A DNA stretch of 64,000 nt from an uncultured Spirochaetia bacterium (GTDB lineage Bacteria > Spirochaetota > Spirochaetia > Sphaerochaetales > Sphaerochaetaceae), in the NCBI GenBank assembly GCA_905236385.1, contig CAJOOY010000006.1, forward strand, positions 20,832 to 84,831. Reading direction: 5' to 3'. A program made the translations under genes and the position numbers. The notes beneath the pieces were generated by a model. It searched no databases and was not told where the DNA came from. It saw nothing but the letters and a program-made list of their open reading frames with translations. Positions 7,339-15,599 of this stretch are shown here, one piece after another (position 1 is the first letter of the stretch; every line of letters begins with the position of its first letter).

Positions 7339-8712
7339 ATGACAGAAATTTCAAATCAGCCAATCAAAGATGCAACAGTTCTTGGAACACCGAAGATGAT
7401 GGTTCTCGGACTTCAGCATCTGTTTGCAATGTTCGGTGCAACAGTTCTTGTTCCGATTCTTGTAAATTCCTTTGGACTTCCGCTTTCAATGCAGACAACT
7501 CTGCTGATGGCAGGTCTCGGAACTCTTCTGTTCCACCTGATTTCAAAGTTCAAGGTTCCTGCATTCCTCGGTTCATCCTTTGCGTTCCTTGGTGGTTATG
7601 CTGCAGTTGCAGCTCTTAATACAGGCAAGTATGCAACTATCTCAGCAGCTGAGAAGCTTCAGTACGCTGGTGGTGGAATAGTAGTTGCTGGACTACTGTA
7701 CCTTGTTCTTGCACTGATTATGAAACTTGTCGGAGTAAGAAAGGTCATGAGATTCCTTCCACCTATTGTCACTGGTCCGATCATTATCCTGATTGGTCTC
7801 AACCTTGCTCCTTCTGCAGTATCTAACGCAGCTACAAACTGGCCACTTGCAATTCTTGCCATGGGTATAATTATTGTTGCAAACATCTGGGGTAAGGGAA
7901 TGATCAAGATTATTCCTATCCTTCTCGGTGTAGTAGGCTCCTATGTAATAGCTCTCATAGCTAACCTCTTCGGAGCAAACCTGATTGACTTTACAGCAGT
8001 CAAAGAAGCTGCTTGGATTGGACTTCCACAGTTCTGCACAAACTTCTCAGGCTCTATTGCAAAGTTTGATGTAACAGCAATTCTTGTTATGGCTCCGATT
8101 GCAGTTGCAGCCATGATGGAACATATTGGTGATATTTCAGCCATCTCTGCTACAGTTGGTGAAAACTTTGTTGAAAACCCAGGCCTGAACAGAACACTTC
8201 TCGGTGACGGTCTTGCAACAGCCATGTCTGCCTTCTTCGGAGGTCCTGCTAACACAACATACGGTGAGAATACCGGAGTTCTGGTTCTTTCAAGAGTTTA
8301 CGATCCAAAGGTAGTCAGACTTGCAGCCATCTACTCAATAGTTCTTTCCTTCTGCCCGAAGTTCTCAGCTCTTATCAACTCTCTCCCAACAGCAATTGTT
8401 GGCGGTGTTTCATTCATCCTCTACGGTATGATTTCAGCAATTGGAGTCAGAAACGTTGTTGAGAACAAGGTTGACTTCACACAGTCCAGAAACCTGATTA
8501 TTGGTGCTCTGATCCTTGTATGCGGTCTTGGATTCACAGATGGAATTACATTTAACATTGGAAGTGCAAGTGTAACTCTTACAAGTCTTGCAATAGCTTC
8601 AATCGTAGGAATTCTGATGAATGCAATCCTTCCTGGTAAGGATTATGTCTTTACTACAGATGGAGATGTAACAAGAGAGGGTTCACATCCCGGAGATCTT
8701 GGAACATTCTGA
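7339..8712 (+). CDS. uraA: Uracil permease (NCS2 family)
   Basis: Inner-membrane nucleobase:cation symporter of 457 residues. The substrate motif GGPANTTYGENTGVL matches the uracil branch (xTTYGEN), whereas xanthine/urate members carry QNxG motifs at this place. Many hydrophobic segments, typical of the 14-helix UraA fold, are visible, including the start QHLFAMFGATVLVPIL. The open frame reaches back to 7294, but that part covers the terminator; ATG 7339 follows TTAGGAG by eight bases and begins just before the conserved domain. Expression is probably controlled by the leader peptide and attenuator directly upstream. Confidence 0.93.
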   Translation: MTEISNQPIKDATVLGTPKMMVLGLQHLFAMFGATVLVPILVNSFGLPLSMQTTLLMAGLGTLLFHLISKFKVPAFLGSSFAFLGGYAAVAALNTGKYATISAAEKLQYAGGGIVVAGLLYLVLALIMKLVGVRKVMRFLPPIVTGPIIILIGLNLAPSAVSNAATNWPLAILAMGIIIVANIWGKGMIKIIPILLGVVGSYVIALIANLFGANLIDFTAVKEAAWIGLPQFCTNFSGSIAKFDVTAILVMAPIAVAAMMEHIGDISAISATVGENFVENPGLNRTLLGDGLATAMSAFFGGPANTTYGENTGVLVLSRVYDPKVVRLAAIYSIVLSFCPKFSALINSLPTAIVGGVSFILYGMISAIGVRNVVENKVDFTQSRNLIIGALILVCGLGFTDGITFNIGSASVTLTSLAIASIVGILMNAILPGKDYVFTTDGDVTREGSHPGDLGTF

Positions 8713-8734
8713 TAACAGGATTTAACAATAAGAT

Positions 8735-8774
8735 AAAGGGCTATGAGGTTTATCCTTATGGTCCTTTAATTTTT
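8735..8774 (+). terminator. Intrinsic terminator after the uracil permease
   Basis: A 14-bp stem with three G-U pairs (arms 8735-8748 and 8754-8767, loop TTTAT) is followed by AATTTTTG. It starts 22 nt after the permease stop. Confidence 0.8.
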
Positions 8775-8812
8775 GTATACAGTATTGAATACACTTGGCA
8801 AGTTAAGAAAGT

Positions 8813-8848
8813 AAAAACCCCATTTAAAGTACCTTAAATGGGGTTTTT
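8813..8848 (-). terminator. Bidirectional terminator downstream of the tRNA pair
   Basis: A perfect 15-bp inverted repeat (AAAAACCCCATTTAA and its complement, 8813-8827 and 8834-8848) with a six-base loop. The A/T ends give a U-tract on either strand, so it can end tRNA transcription on the minus strand and back up the permease terminator on the plus strand. It begins five bases after the tRNA-Tyr 3' end. Confidence 0.85.
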
Positions 8849-8852
8849 GAGC

Positions 8853-8934
8853 TGGAGAGAGAAGGATTCGGACCTTCGAAGACATCGTCAACAGATTTAC
8901 AGTCTGCCCCCTTTGACCGCTCGGGAACCTCTCC
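8853..8934 (-). tRNA. tRNA-Tyr (anticodon GTA)
   Basis: The minus strand folds into an 82-nt class II tRNA. The 7-bp acceptor stem (GGAGAGG with TCTCTCC) contains one G-U pair, the anticodon loop is CTGTAAA giving GTA, there is a long variable arm, and the T arm is GAAGG-TCCGAAT-CCTTC. The discriminator is A and CCA is not encoded. It lies 34 nt downstream of tRNA-Thr and is probably cotranscribed with it. Confidence 0.93.
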
Positions 8935-8942
8935 GATAATAC

Positions 8943-8963
8943 GACCTCTCTAATTGAGAGGTC
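8943..8963 (-). other. Hairpin in the spacer between the two tRNAs
   Basis: An 8-bp perfect inverted repeat GACCTCTC/GAGAGGTC with a five-base loop lies in the 34-nt spacer between tRNA-Thr and tRNA-Tyr. On the minus strand it has no U-tract, so it more likely aids processing than termination. On the plus strand it is followed by TTTT and could stop read-through from the permease. Confidence 0.5.
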
Positions 8964-8968
8964 TTTTA

Positions 8969-9042
8969 AGCCACCTGTCGGATTCGAACTGACGACCCCG
9001 AGATTACAAGTCACGTGCTCTGGCCAACTGAGCTAAGGTGGC
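8969..9042 (-). tRNA. tRNA-Thr (anticodon TGT)
   Basis: A 74-nt cloverleaf on the minus strand. The acceptor stem is GCCACCT with AGGTGGC, the D arm is GCTC...GAGC, the anticodon loop is CTTGTAA giving TGT, and the T loop is TTCGAAT. The anticodon stem contains a T-T mismatch (positions 29-41) and the T stem an A-C mismatch (52-62), which is unusual for an otherwise canonical tRNA. CCA is not encoded. Confidence 0.9.
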
Positions 9043-9063
9043 AATTGTCTTGCGACGAAGATT

Positions 9064-9092
9064 AATCTACAAAAGAATAAGAAGTTTTGCAA
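9064..9092 (-). promoter_or_regulatory. Promoter of the tRNA-Thr/tRNA-Tyr unit
   Basis: Minus-strand TTGCAA (9092-9087), 17 bp spacer, TAGATT (9069-9064). The predicted start is about 15 nt before the 5' base of tRNA-Thr at 9042. Confidence 0.6.
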
Positions 9093-9292
9093 GTACCTCA
9101 ATCAAACTTTTGTTATTTTATTTCACTGGGACTGAACAGCAAACACGCGGAAATAAACTTTTTTGAAAAAATCCGCGTGGAAATTTTTAAAAAATTTGAC
9201 TCTAAAACGTCGACTCCATAACCTTGGATGGCTTTGAAGTTCACCAGAGCAGACCCTTCTATAAGACAAAGCATGAAAGATTCTGAGAAATA

Positions 9293-9322
9293 TTGACAGA
9301 AACTTTTCATCCGTATCATAAT
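9293..9322 (+). promoter_or_regulatory. Promoter of the Cys-cluster/dnaG/rpoD cluster
   Basis: Consensus TTGACA (9293-9298), 18 bp spacer, CATAAT (9317-9322). The predicted start is near 9329, about 26 nt before ATG 9355. Confidence 0.7.
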
Positions 9323-9354
9323 TTTAGACTCAGTTATAAGGCTTAAGGTGATGT

Positions 9355-9795
9355 ATGGCTTGTTTTTATGATAAAGGACTTAGGTTTTCGTGTAAAAAAT
9401 GTTTACATTGCTGCAGTGATGAACCAGGGTACGTCTTCTTAAGTGAAACTGATATTAAAACCATGTCTGAAGGCCTTGGACTGACAAGAGACAAGTTCAT
9501 TGATACCTACTGCAGATACGTGGATATGGGTTCTTTTTACATGGTCAGCCTTCTTGAAAAGAAAAACTATGACTGTATCTTCCTTACTGATAAAGGCTGC
9601 AAGGTCTATGAGTATAGACCAGTGCAGTGCAAAACTTACCCTTTCTGGGCCCATATAGTTGAAGATAAAGAATCTTGGGACAGTGAAGCTGCATCATGCC
9701 CTGGCATAAATAGTGGGGATCTTCATTCAAAGAATGAAATTAATCAGGCTTTAGAAAGTAGACTTAATAACGAACCTTTAGTAATTTTAAAGTAA
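9355..9795 (+). CDS. YkgJ-type cysteine-cluster protein
   Basis: A 146-residue protein of the Fe-S/zinc cysteine-cluster family (formerly UPF0153). The ligand pattern is clear: FSCKKCLHCCSDEPGYVFLS near the N-terminus and KGCKVYEYRPVQCKTYPFW in the second half. The biochemical role of the family is unknown. It is the first gene behind a strong promoter and lies 4 nt before dnaG. The start is fixed by AAGGTGA just upstream; another ATG four bases earlier is in a different frame. Confidence 0.85.
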   Translation: MACFYDKGLRFSCKKCLHCCSDEPGYVFLSETDIKTMSEGLGLTRDKFIDTYCRYVDMGSFYMVSLLEKKNYDCIFLTDKGCKVYEYRPVQCKTYPFWAHIVEDKESWDSEAASCPGINSGDLHSKNEINQALESRLNNEPLVILK

Positions 9796-9799
9796 CAGC

Positions 9800-11611
9800 A
9801 TGGCAAGGTATTCAGATTCAGTTGTAGAAACAATTAAACAGAGACTCAGGTTAAGTGAAGTTATCAGTCCGTATGTGCGTTTGACTAAGCAGGGAAACAC
9901 TGATGACTACAAGGCTTGCTGTCCTTTTCACAGTGAAAAGACTCCATCTTTCCTTGTCCATGATAGAGAAGGCTTTTACAAGTGTTTTGGCTGTGGAAAA
10001 AGTGGAAACATGTTCTCTTTTGTTATGGAGATGGAACACTTAAGTTTCCCTGAATCAATCAAGTTTTTAGCAGAAAAGGCTGGGGTTCCACTTAAGGAAG
10101 AAAACGAATACGAGAAGAAAGAAAATGATAAGTTCAAGGTTATTCAAGATATCTATAACCGCATAATGAAGAGTTTCAATTCTTATCTTTCAACTAAGTC
10201 TGATGCAGAGCATGCACGTAGTTATTTAGCTTCCCGTAAGATTTCAGGTGAAACTGTTCAAAACTTCATGCTTGGATATGCTCCATCTGACTCATCTTGG
10301 CTGTATGATTTTTTGAAGAAGAACAATTACTCAGATGAGATACTGAAAGAAACAGGTCTGTTCAGTAAGAACTATGATAATCTGCCGCTATTCAGGGACA
10401 GGATTCTGTTCCCAATCAGAAACTGGAGAGGCAACTGTGTTGCCTTTGGAGGAAGAGACCTCACAGGTGAAAGCAAGGCTAAGTATATTAATACTCCGGA
10501 AACTGTCATTTATAGTAAGAGAAACAACCTGTTTGGTATCTATGAAAGCCTTAGCGAACTAAAGAAAAGAGAAGAGATTATACTCTGTGAAGGAAACTTT
10601 GATGTTATCTCACTTCATCAGGCAGGGCTTAGGTATGCTGCAGCTCCTCTTGGCACTGCCTTTACTGATGAACAGGCCAGGCTGATTAAGAGGTACTGTA
10701 AGAGAGTAAACCTGCTCTTTGATAGTGATGGAGCAGGTAGAAACGCAACTATTAAGGCCCTGATCATCTGTCAGAATAATGGCTTGGAGACAAGGGTTAT
10801 TAAGCCATTTCCAGACGGGATTAAAGATGCCTCACAAATGCTTGAAGAAAAAGGAGCTGAAGAGCTTTTCAGTAGTTGTTTAGAGGCCGAAGGAGGCTTC
10901 TCTTATCTTGTACATTCTGCGTTAAAAATGTATGATATACGACAGCCCAAAGGCAAGACATCTGTTTTCAAGGAGGTAAAACCTTTTCTTGACGCTACGG
11001 AGTCAAGTATAGAGCGTCAGGATTATTTCAAATACCTTTCTGATATATTAAGAGTTCCGCAGGAACAGATAATTAGGGAATATGAAGATTCAACCGGGAG
11101 CATACAGACATATTCAGTCAGTAAAGAAGAACCTGTAATTGTCAAAAATGAAATAAAAGCCGGTCCTGAACTAAGATCCATGCTTCTTCTGCTGAACAAT
11201 CCGGAGTTTTTTGACAGATTTAAAGCTGAAATTAAATTCAACTTTCTGACAGATACAAATGCCAGAACACTGTACGCAATTCTGGAAGATGCACAGCGTG
11301 AAGAGATTAAATCAATTGAGACTCTTCTTCAGATGATATCAGATGAGAATTTGAGAAATTATGCTTTCGGTTCAATGACTGATGTTGCCTACAGACCCGG
11401 TAACGTTTTACAGGCTGTAGATGATGTAGTCATTAATCTGAAGTTAAGGCGGTTGGAAGAAAAAAGAGCAAATGTTCAATTACTTATTGAATCAGCTCAG
11501 ATGGAGGGAACACCGGCTAATGACTTCATTACTCTTTTGGAAACAGTCAAAGAACTGGACTGGGAGATTATGAATCTAAAAGCACAGAACACAGAGGGAA
11601 CAAATAATTAA
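9800..11611 (+). CDS. dnaG: DNA primase
   Basis: Replicative primase of 603 residues that lays RNA primers for DnaB-coupled replication. The N-terminal CHC2 zinc finger has ligands C41, H44, C62 and C65. The TOPRIM core follows, with the catalytic Glu in [16 protein letters not shown] and the metal-binding DSDGAG. The C-terminal helicase-interaction part (about residues 450-600) is poorly conserved, as expected. It has little Shine-Dalgarno of its own and starts 4 nt after the preceding gene. Its TAA overlaps the rpoD ATG by one base, echoing the dnaG-rpoD macromolecular-synthesis arrangement of many bacteria. Confidence 0.95.
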   Translation: MARYSDSVVETIKQRLRLSEVISPYVRLTKQGNTDDYKACCPFHSEKTPSFLVHDREGFYKCFGCGKSGNMFSFVMEMEHLSFPESIKFLAEKAGVPLKEENEYEKKENDKFKVIQDIYNRIMKSFNSYLSTKSDAEHARSYLASRKISGETVQNFMLGYAPSDSSWLYDFLKKNNYSDEILKETGLFSKNYDNLPLFRDRILFPIRNWRGNCVAFGGRDLTGESKAKYINTPETVIYSKRNNLFGIYESLSELKKREEIILCEGNFDVISLHQAGLRYAAAPLGTAFTDEQARLIKRYCKRVNLLFDSDGAGRNATIKALIICQNNGLETRVIKPFPDGIKDASQMLEEKGAEELFSSCLEAEGGFSYLVHSALKMYDIRQPKGKTSVFKEVKPFLDATESSIERQDYFKYLSDILRVPQEQIIREYEDSTGSIQTYSVSKEEPVIVKNEIKAGPELRSMLLLLNNPEFFDRFKAEIKFNFLTDTNARTLYAILEDAQREEIKSIETLLQMISDENLRNYAFGSMTDVAYRPGNVLQAVDDVVINLKLRRLEEKRANVQLLIESAQMEGTPANDFITLLETVKELDWEIMNLKAQNTEGTNN

Positions 11612-13605
11612 TGGAAAATGAAGAGAGAAAGGAAATATTAGAAAGGCTTATCTATTCTGCAAAGAATGAAAATCAGTTCACAATGAGTGATCTGAAGGAA
11701 GTTCTGGAAAGCTTTCATGTTAATACTGATGAAGAATTTGAATACTTCAAAACCCAGCTGGAAAAGCAGGGTCTTCTTGTTTCTGAAGTAAGTGAAGAAC
11801 TTGAAGAGTTCCCGGACAGCCCCACTTCTGAAGATATGGAAGAGGAAGACGATGATCTATTAGATGATGAGGATGTTGAAGATGACGATGATTTGCTGTC
11901 TGTAGATGAAGAGCCTACCGATGAAGAGCTTGATAGCATAGAGAGCGAATCAGATGATGAAGAAGATGAAATAGATGAGGAAGAAGAGCAGTTAAATGAC
12001 AAATCTTCCTACACTAAGAGCTTTATTCTTGAAAACTTTGATGAAAACTCTTCTCCAATGGATTCAATTAACATTCTTGATGAAGATGTTGAGCATACAG
12101 TCCATAAGTCCCAGATTCTTAGCATTGATAAGGGAGAAGGCGGAACTGATGATCCAATTAGACTATATCTGAGAGAGATTGGAAAAGAGAACCTGCTAAC
12201 TGCTGAAGAAGAAGTAAATCTTTCAAAACAGATGGAAGAGGGTGCTTTCAGAATCAAGGAAGTCATCAAGAAATCAGGAATAATGATCACCTGCTTTGAA
12301 AAGATTCTTATTAAGCTGAATACTAAGTACGAAGAAGCTGAAGACTTCAATGCAAAGGATCAGAAAGAGCTTATTCAGGAACAGAAGAGATATGTAACTT
12401 TCTACAAAGACTCTTTGAAGGAAATTCAGAGCCAGCTGAGAAACTACATAGAGCTTAAGCAAAAGAAACTTGCCTCAGGAGAAGAAGTATTAAACAGTGA
12501 TGAGCTGGTAAAGAAAAAGACAACTCTCTTGAAGAAACTTGGAAATATTGAGCTGCAGCCGGAAGAAATTACCATGTTCACAGATAAGTTCCTTCAGGCT
12601 GAGCATGATATTATTGAACTAAAGAATAACCGTAGAATTATTGAGTCCAAGCTTCAGATTTCCGGAACCAGAGAAGCCAGACAGCTGGCCAGAGACCTTT
12701 CTACAACAAGTAAGAGACCTGTGGTTGAAGAAAAACTTGGTATGTCTTTTGAGACTATCAGAGAGCTTACTACTAACTATCAGAACACTCTAAGACAGAT
12801 TAGAAGCATAGAGTTTGAGTTTGAAGATGACTGTGATGTTATCCTTCAACAGTGCCAAGAGATTAAGGCTGGTATGAGCATGCTTAAAGCTGCTAAGGAC
12901 CGTCTCATTCAGGCAAACCTCAGACTTGTAGTTTCTATAGCAAAAAAGTACACAAACAGAGGACTTCACTTCTTTGATTTAATCCAGGAAGGGAACATTG
13001 GCCTGATTAAGGCCGTAGAAAAGTTTGAGTACAGAAAGGGCTATAAGTTCTCCACATACGCCACATGGTGGATTAGGCAGGCAATTACGAGAAGCATAAG
13101 CGACCAGGCAAGGACTATCAGAGTCCCAGTTCATATGATTGAACAGATTAACAAGGTTGTCAGGGAGCAGAGAGCACTCATGCAGACACTGGGCAGAGAG
13201 CCGACTGATGAGGAGATTGCACACAAGCTCGGTTGGCCGGTAAGCAAGGTTAAGACTGTCAAGAATGTTGCCAGGGAACCAATTAGCCTTGAGACCCCGG
13301 TTGGAGAAGAAGAGGATTCACTGCTTTCAGACTTTATTGAAGATAAAGATGTTGAGAATCCTGCAACACAGACTTCATTTGCACTTCTTCAGGAAGAACT
13401 TAAAGAGGTTCTTGCAACCCTTCCACCAAGAGAACAAGAGGTTCTCAAAATGCGTTTTGGTCTTGAAGACGGATACTCATTGACATTGGAAGAAGTTGGG
13501 TTGTATTTTGAAGTCACAAGAGAAAGAATAAGACAGATTGAGGCTAAGGCTCTGAGGAGACTAAGACATCCGAAGAGAGCCAAGAAACTCAAGGATTATG
13601 TATAA
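11611..13605 (+). CDS. rpoD: RNA polymerase primary sigma factor (sigma-70)
   Basis: A 664-residue housekeeping sigma factor. Region 1.2 ([20 protein letters not shown]), the non-conserved region, region 2 ([20 protein letters not shown] through [14 protein letters not shown]), region 3 ([10 protein letters not shown]) and region 4 with its helix-turn-helix ([20 protein letters not shown]) appear in order. Region 1.1 is followed by an extremely acidic stretch at about residues 66-130 made mostly of Glu and Asp, more extended than in the E. coli protein. The promoters identified in this window fit its expected TTGACA/TATAAT preference. It is cotranscribed with dnaG, overlapping by one base. 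Confidence 0.97.
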   Translation: MENEERKEILERLIYSAKNENQFTMSDLKEVLESFHVNTDEEFEYFKTQLEKQGLLVSEVSEELEEFPDSPTSEDMEEEDDDLLDDEDVEDDDDLLSVDEEPTDEELDSIESESDDEEDEIDEEEEQLNDKSSYTKSFILENFDENSSPMDSINILDEDVEHTVHKSQILSIDKGEGGTDDPIRLYLREIGKENLLTAEEEVNLSKQMEEGAFRIKEVIKKSGIMITCFEKILIKLNTKYEEAEDFNAKDQKELIQEQKRYVTFYKDSLKEIQSQLRNYIELKQKKLASGEEVLNSDELVKKKTTLLKKLGNIELQPEEITMFTDKFLQAEHDIIELKNNRRIIESKLQISGTREARQLARDLSTTSKRPVVEEKLGMSFETIRELTTNYQNTLRQIRSIEFEFEDDCDVILQQCQEIKAGMSMLKAAKDRLIQANLRLVVSIAKKYTNRGLHFFDLIQEGNIGLIKAVEKFEYRKGYKFSTYATWWIRQAITRSISDQARTIRVPVHMIEQINKVVREQRALMQTLGREPTDEEIAHKLGWPVSKVKTVKNVAREPISLETPVGEEEDSLLSDFIEDKDVENPATQTSFALLQEELKEVLATLPPREQEVLKMRFGLEDGYSLTLEEVGLYFEVTRERIRQIEAKALRRLRHPKRAKKLKDYV

Positions 13606-13617
13606 GGCGGAGGCGAA

Positions 13618-14436
13618 ATGACCATTAATTACGACACACTGATTGCACTTCAGAAGGTGCTCGCACAGATGTTCGAGATTGAAGACAAGATCAAGGATAT
13701 TCCTAGAGATCTTAATGATAAGGAAGCAGTCCTTCAGAAGACTAAGATTGATTATCTTGAGCTTAGCAATAAATGTGATTCTTTGAGCAATGAAGTCGAG
13801 GATATCTATAACAGATACATTGAAGCCGGCCAGACCAAAGAAGCCAAAGAGAAGCAGATGGAACTTACTACTCTTTCAAGAGAGTATGAGAACCTTGCTC
13901 AGGAAATTGAACAGGCTAAAGCATCAGAGCAGAATCTTCTTAAGGTCTATAACACCAGAAAGAAGTACCTTGAAGAGCTTCAGTTGAAGCTTCAGATCAG
14001 TGCTGATATTGTTGCCGCTCAAACACAGGAAGTAGAAGAAGAAACAGAGAAAAAGGATTCTCTGATTGCAGAGCAGAACCAGATTCTTGAAGAAGTTAAG
14101 GCTCAGAGAGACGAGCTTTCTAAGGACCTTTCAAAGAACCTTCTCTTTAAGTTTGAAAGAATCATTAGAAACAAAGGCGGGGTTGGAGTTGTTCCAATTC
14201 ATGGAATCATCTGCCAGGGTTGTCATATGGAGCTTCCGCAGCAGTTTGCCAACGATGTAAGAAAGGATGATGACATTCATTTCTGTCCATACTGCAGCCG
14301 TATTCTTTACTATGAAGAATCTGAAGAAGATGATAAGTTTGAATCTTCTATCCATGGAGATACACACATTGAGGATGAAGAAGGCGAAGGTGTAAACGAC
14401 TTCATCTCAAGTGATGATAATCTTTTTGAAGACTGA
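13618..14436 (+). CDS. Coiled-coil protein with C-terminal C4 zinc ribbon
   Basis: A 272-residue protein with a long coiled coil (about residues 10-180) followed by a zinc ribbon whose ligands are in CQGCHMELP and CPYCSRILY (about 198-228), then an acidic tail. This is the DUF164/zinc-ribbon family, whose members act in various bacteria as adaptors; no enzymatic role is established. A strong GGCGGAGG Shine-Dalgarno sits 12 nt after rpoD, and its stop is eight bases from the start of RNase P RNA, so the cluster is probably cotranscribed. Confidence 0.85.
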   Translation: MTINYDTLIALQKVLAQMFEIEDKIKDIPRDLNDKEAVLQKTKIDYLELSNKCDSLSNEVEDIYNRYIEAGQTKEAKEKQMELTTLSREYENLAQEIEQAKASEQNLLKVYNTRKKYLEELQLKLQISADIVAAQTQEVEEETEKKDSLIAEQNQILEEVKAQRDELSKDLSKNLLFKFERIIRNKGGVGVVPIHGIICQGCHMELPQQFANDVRKDDDIHFCPYCSRILYYEESEEDDKFESSIHGDTHIEDEEGEGVNDFISSDDNLFED

Positions 14437-14443
14437 TTATTTT

Positions 14444-14775
14444 AAGGTTTTTCAAGCAATCGCTTGTTGAGTAATCAACGAGAGGAAAGTCCGGGCCACT
14501 AGGACAATGATGCCGGTTAACGACCGGGTGCCGTAAGGCAACAGAGAGTGCAACAGAAAGTATACCGCCGGAAACGGTAAGGGTGAAAAGGTGGTGTAAG
14601 AGACCACCGGAAGAGCAGTAATGGTCTTCGCATTGTAAACCTCATCAGTGGCAAGCCCAAGAAGCATGTGGACATGTCCTTCCATAACATGCGGGTAGGG
14701 TGCTAGAGTTTTCAGGTAACTGAAAATCCAGATAGATGATTGCATAAACAGAACCCGGCTTACGAAAGACCTTTA
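14444..14775 (+). ncRNA. rnpB: RNase P RNA (class A)
   Basis: Catalytic RNA for tRNA 5' maturation. The universally conserved elements are present in order: GAGGAAAGTCCGGGC near the 5' end, ACAGAAAGTATACCGCC, GGTAAGGGTGAAAAGGTGG, and the 3' block AGATAGATGATTGC and ACAGAACCCGGCTTACG. The ends are set by the P1 helix, AAGGTTTTTC at 14444-14453 with GAAAGACCTT at 14764-14773. It sits between two co-directional protein genes with no terminator of its own and only eight bases after the upstream stop, so it is probably released by processing from the operon transcript or has an internal promoter. Confidence 0.95.
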
Positions 14776-14798
14776 TTATTTATTTAAGGAGGATTTTG

Positions 14799-15599
14799 AT
14801 GCTTAAGAGATTTTGCACTACAGTCCTCCTTATTTTTTGCCTTCTGCTAATTACTTCCTGTAATCAGGCTGAGAGAGCTTACAACAGCGGAAAGTATCAG
14901 CAGGCTCTGGAGATACTGGAAAACAAGCAGAATCTTGGCAAAGAGGACTATCTTTTAAAAGCAAAAATCCTAAACTCAATGGGCATGCAGGAACAGGCTA
15001 GGGAAAGCGTCCTTCTGTACATGATTATGGCCGACTCCTCAGATGAGAGAGAGTTTGCTTCAAATCTTTTCATAGATCTTAAGTTTTCAGATGTACTGAA
15101 TGTTCTTCTACTAAAGCCAAGTGACGGAATTAAAGCTCAGATAACTATCTATAAATCCTACACAGAGATGGGTGATTACGACAGAGCCAAAGCCATTCTT
15201 TCAGACTACCTTTCTACCAACCTAAGTGTGGCTGAGTTTATAACACTAATTGTCAACTATCCTGTAGAGCCTGACTACGTAGTTGCCTTTTTAACTGCAT
15301 GGCTTCCGAATCTGAACCTTGAACAGAAGGCCCTCTATCTTGAGCTTTTGAATACGTTCTCACTGTACGCAAACCTTACTGAAGACAGCGTGATTGAAGG
15401 TGTTGATATAACTGATAGGATGCTTTTAGACGGCTATTATACATCTGAGAACACCATGCATTCAGCCATCTACAAGATTAGGGCCAGATTTCTTGCAAGG
15501 ATCTTTGATATACAAGATGCGGAAATATGTTACAGAAAGGCCTATGAACTCAACCCGGAAGATCCTCAATTAAAGGAAATGTTTGAAGATGAAATATGA
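14799..15599 (+). CDS. TPR-repeat lipoprotein
   Basis: A 266-residue predicted lipoprotein. The signal peptide ends in LLLITSC, a good lipobox with Cys at about residue 22, followed by helical repeats of TPR type (AYNSGKYQQALEILENKQNL; YTEMGDYDRAKAILSDYLST; AEICYRKAYELNPEDPQLKE). It probably acts as an assembly or scaffolding factor on the periplasmic side; no specific family is recognised. ATG 14799 is chosen over a TTG at 14796 because AAGGAGGA is correctly spaced from the ATG. It overlaps the next gene by about 11 nt. Confidence 0.8.
   Translation: MLKRFCTTVLLIFCLLLITSCNQAERAYNSGKYQQALEILENKQNLGKEDYLLKAKILNSMGMQEQARESVLLYMIMADSSDEREFASNLFIDLKFSDVLNVLLLKPSDGIKAQITIYKSYTEMGDYDRAKAILSDYLSTNLSVAEFITLIVNYPVEPDYVVAFLTAWLPNLNLEQKALYLELLNTFSLYANLTEDSVIEGVDITDRMLLDGYYTSENTMHSAIYKIRARFLARIFDIQDAEICYRKAYELNPEDPQLKEMFEDEI

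Larger units (their letters stand above)
9043..9354. other. 312-bp intergenic region between the tRNAs and the dnaG-rpoD cluster
   Basis: It contains a minus-strand tRNA promoter at the left, a plus-strand operon promoter at the right, and a hairpin at 9144-9179 between them (CACGCGGA/TCCGCGTG, 8 bp, A/T-rich loop) followed on the plus strand by GAAATTTTT. A 68-codon minus-strand frame at 9113-9319 has no Shine-Dalgarno or recognisable domain and spans the operon promoter, so I do not call it. A small RNA ending at the hairpin is possible but unsupported. Confidence 0.5.

Noticed and set aside
8766..9014. 82-codon minus-strand frame
   Set aside because: It runs through the two tRNA genes and their terminator.
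9113..9319. 68-codon minus-strand frame in the tRNA-dnaG gap
   Set aside because: No ribosome site, no recognisable domain, and it overlaps the operon promoter and a hairpin.
11715..12002. Serine-rich 95-codon minus-strand frame
   Set aside because: It is the antisense of the Asp/Glu-rich rpoD segment; GAA/GAT codons read backward give Ser-rich text.
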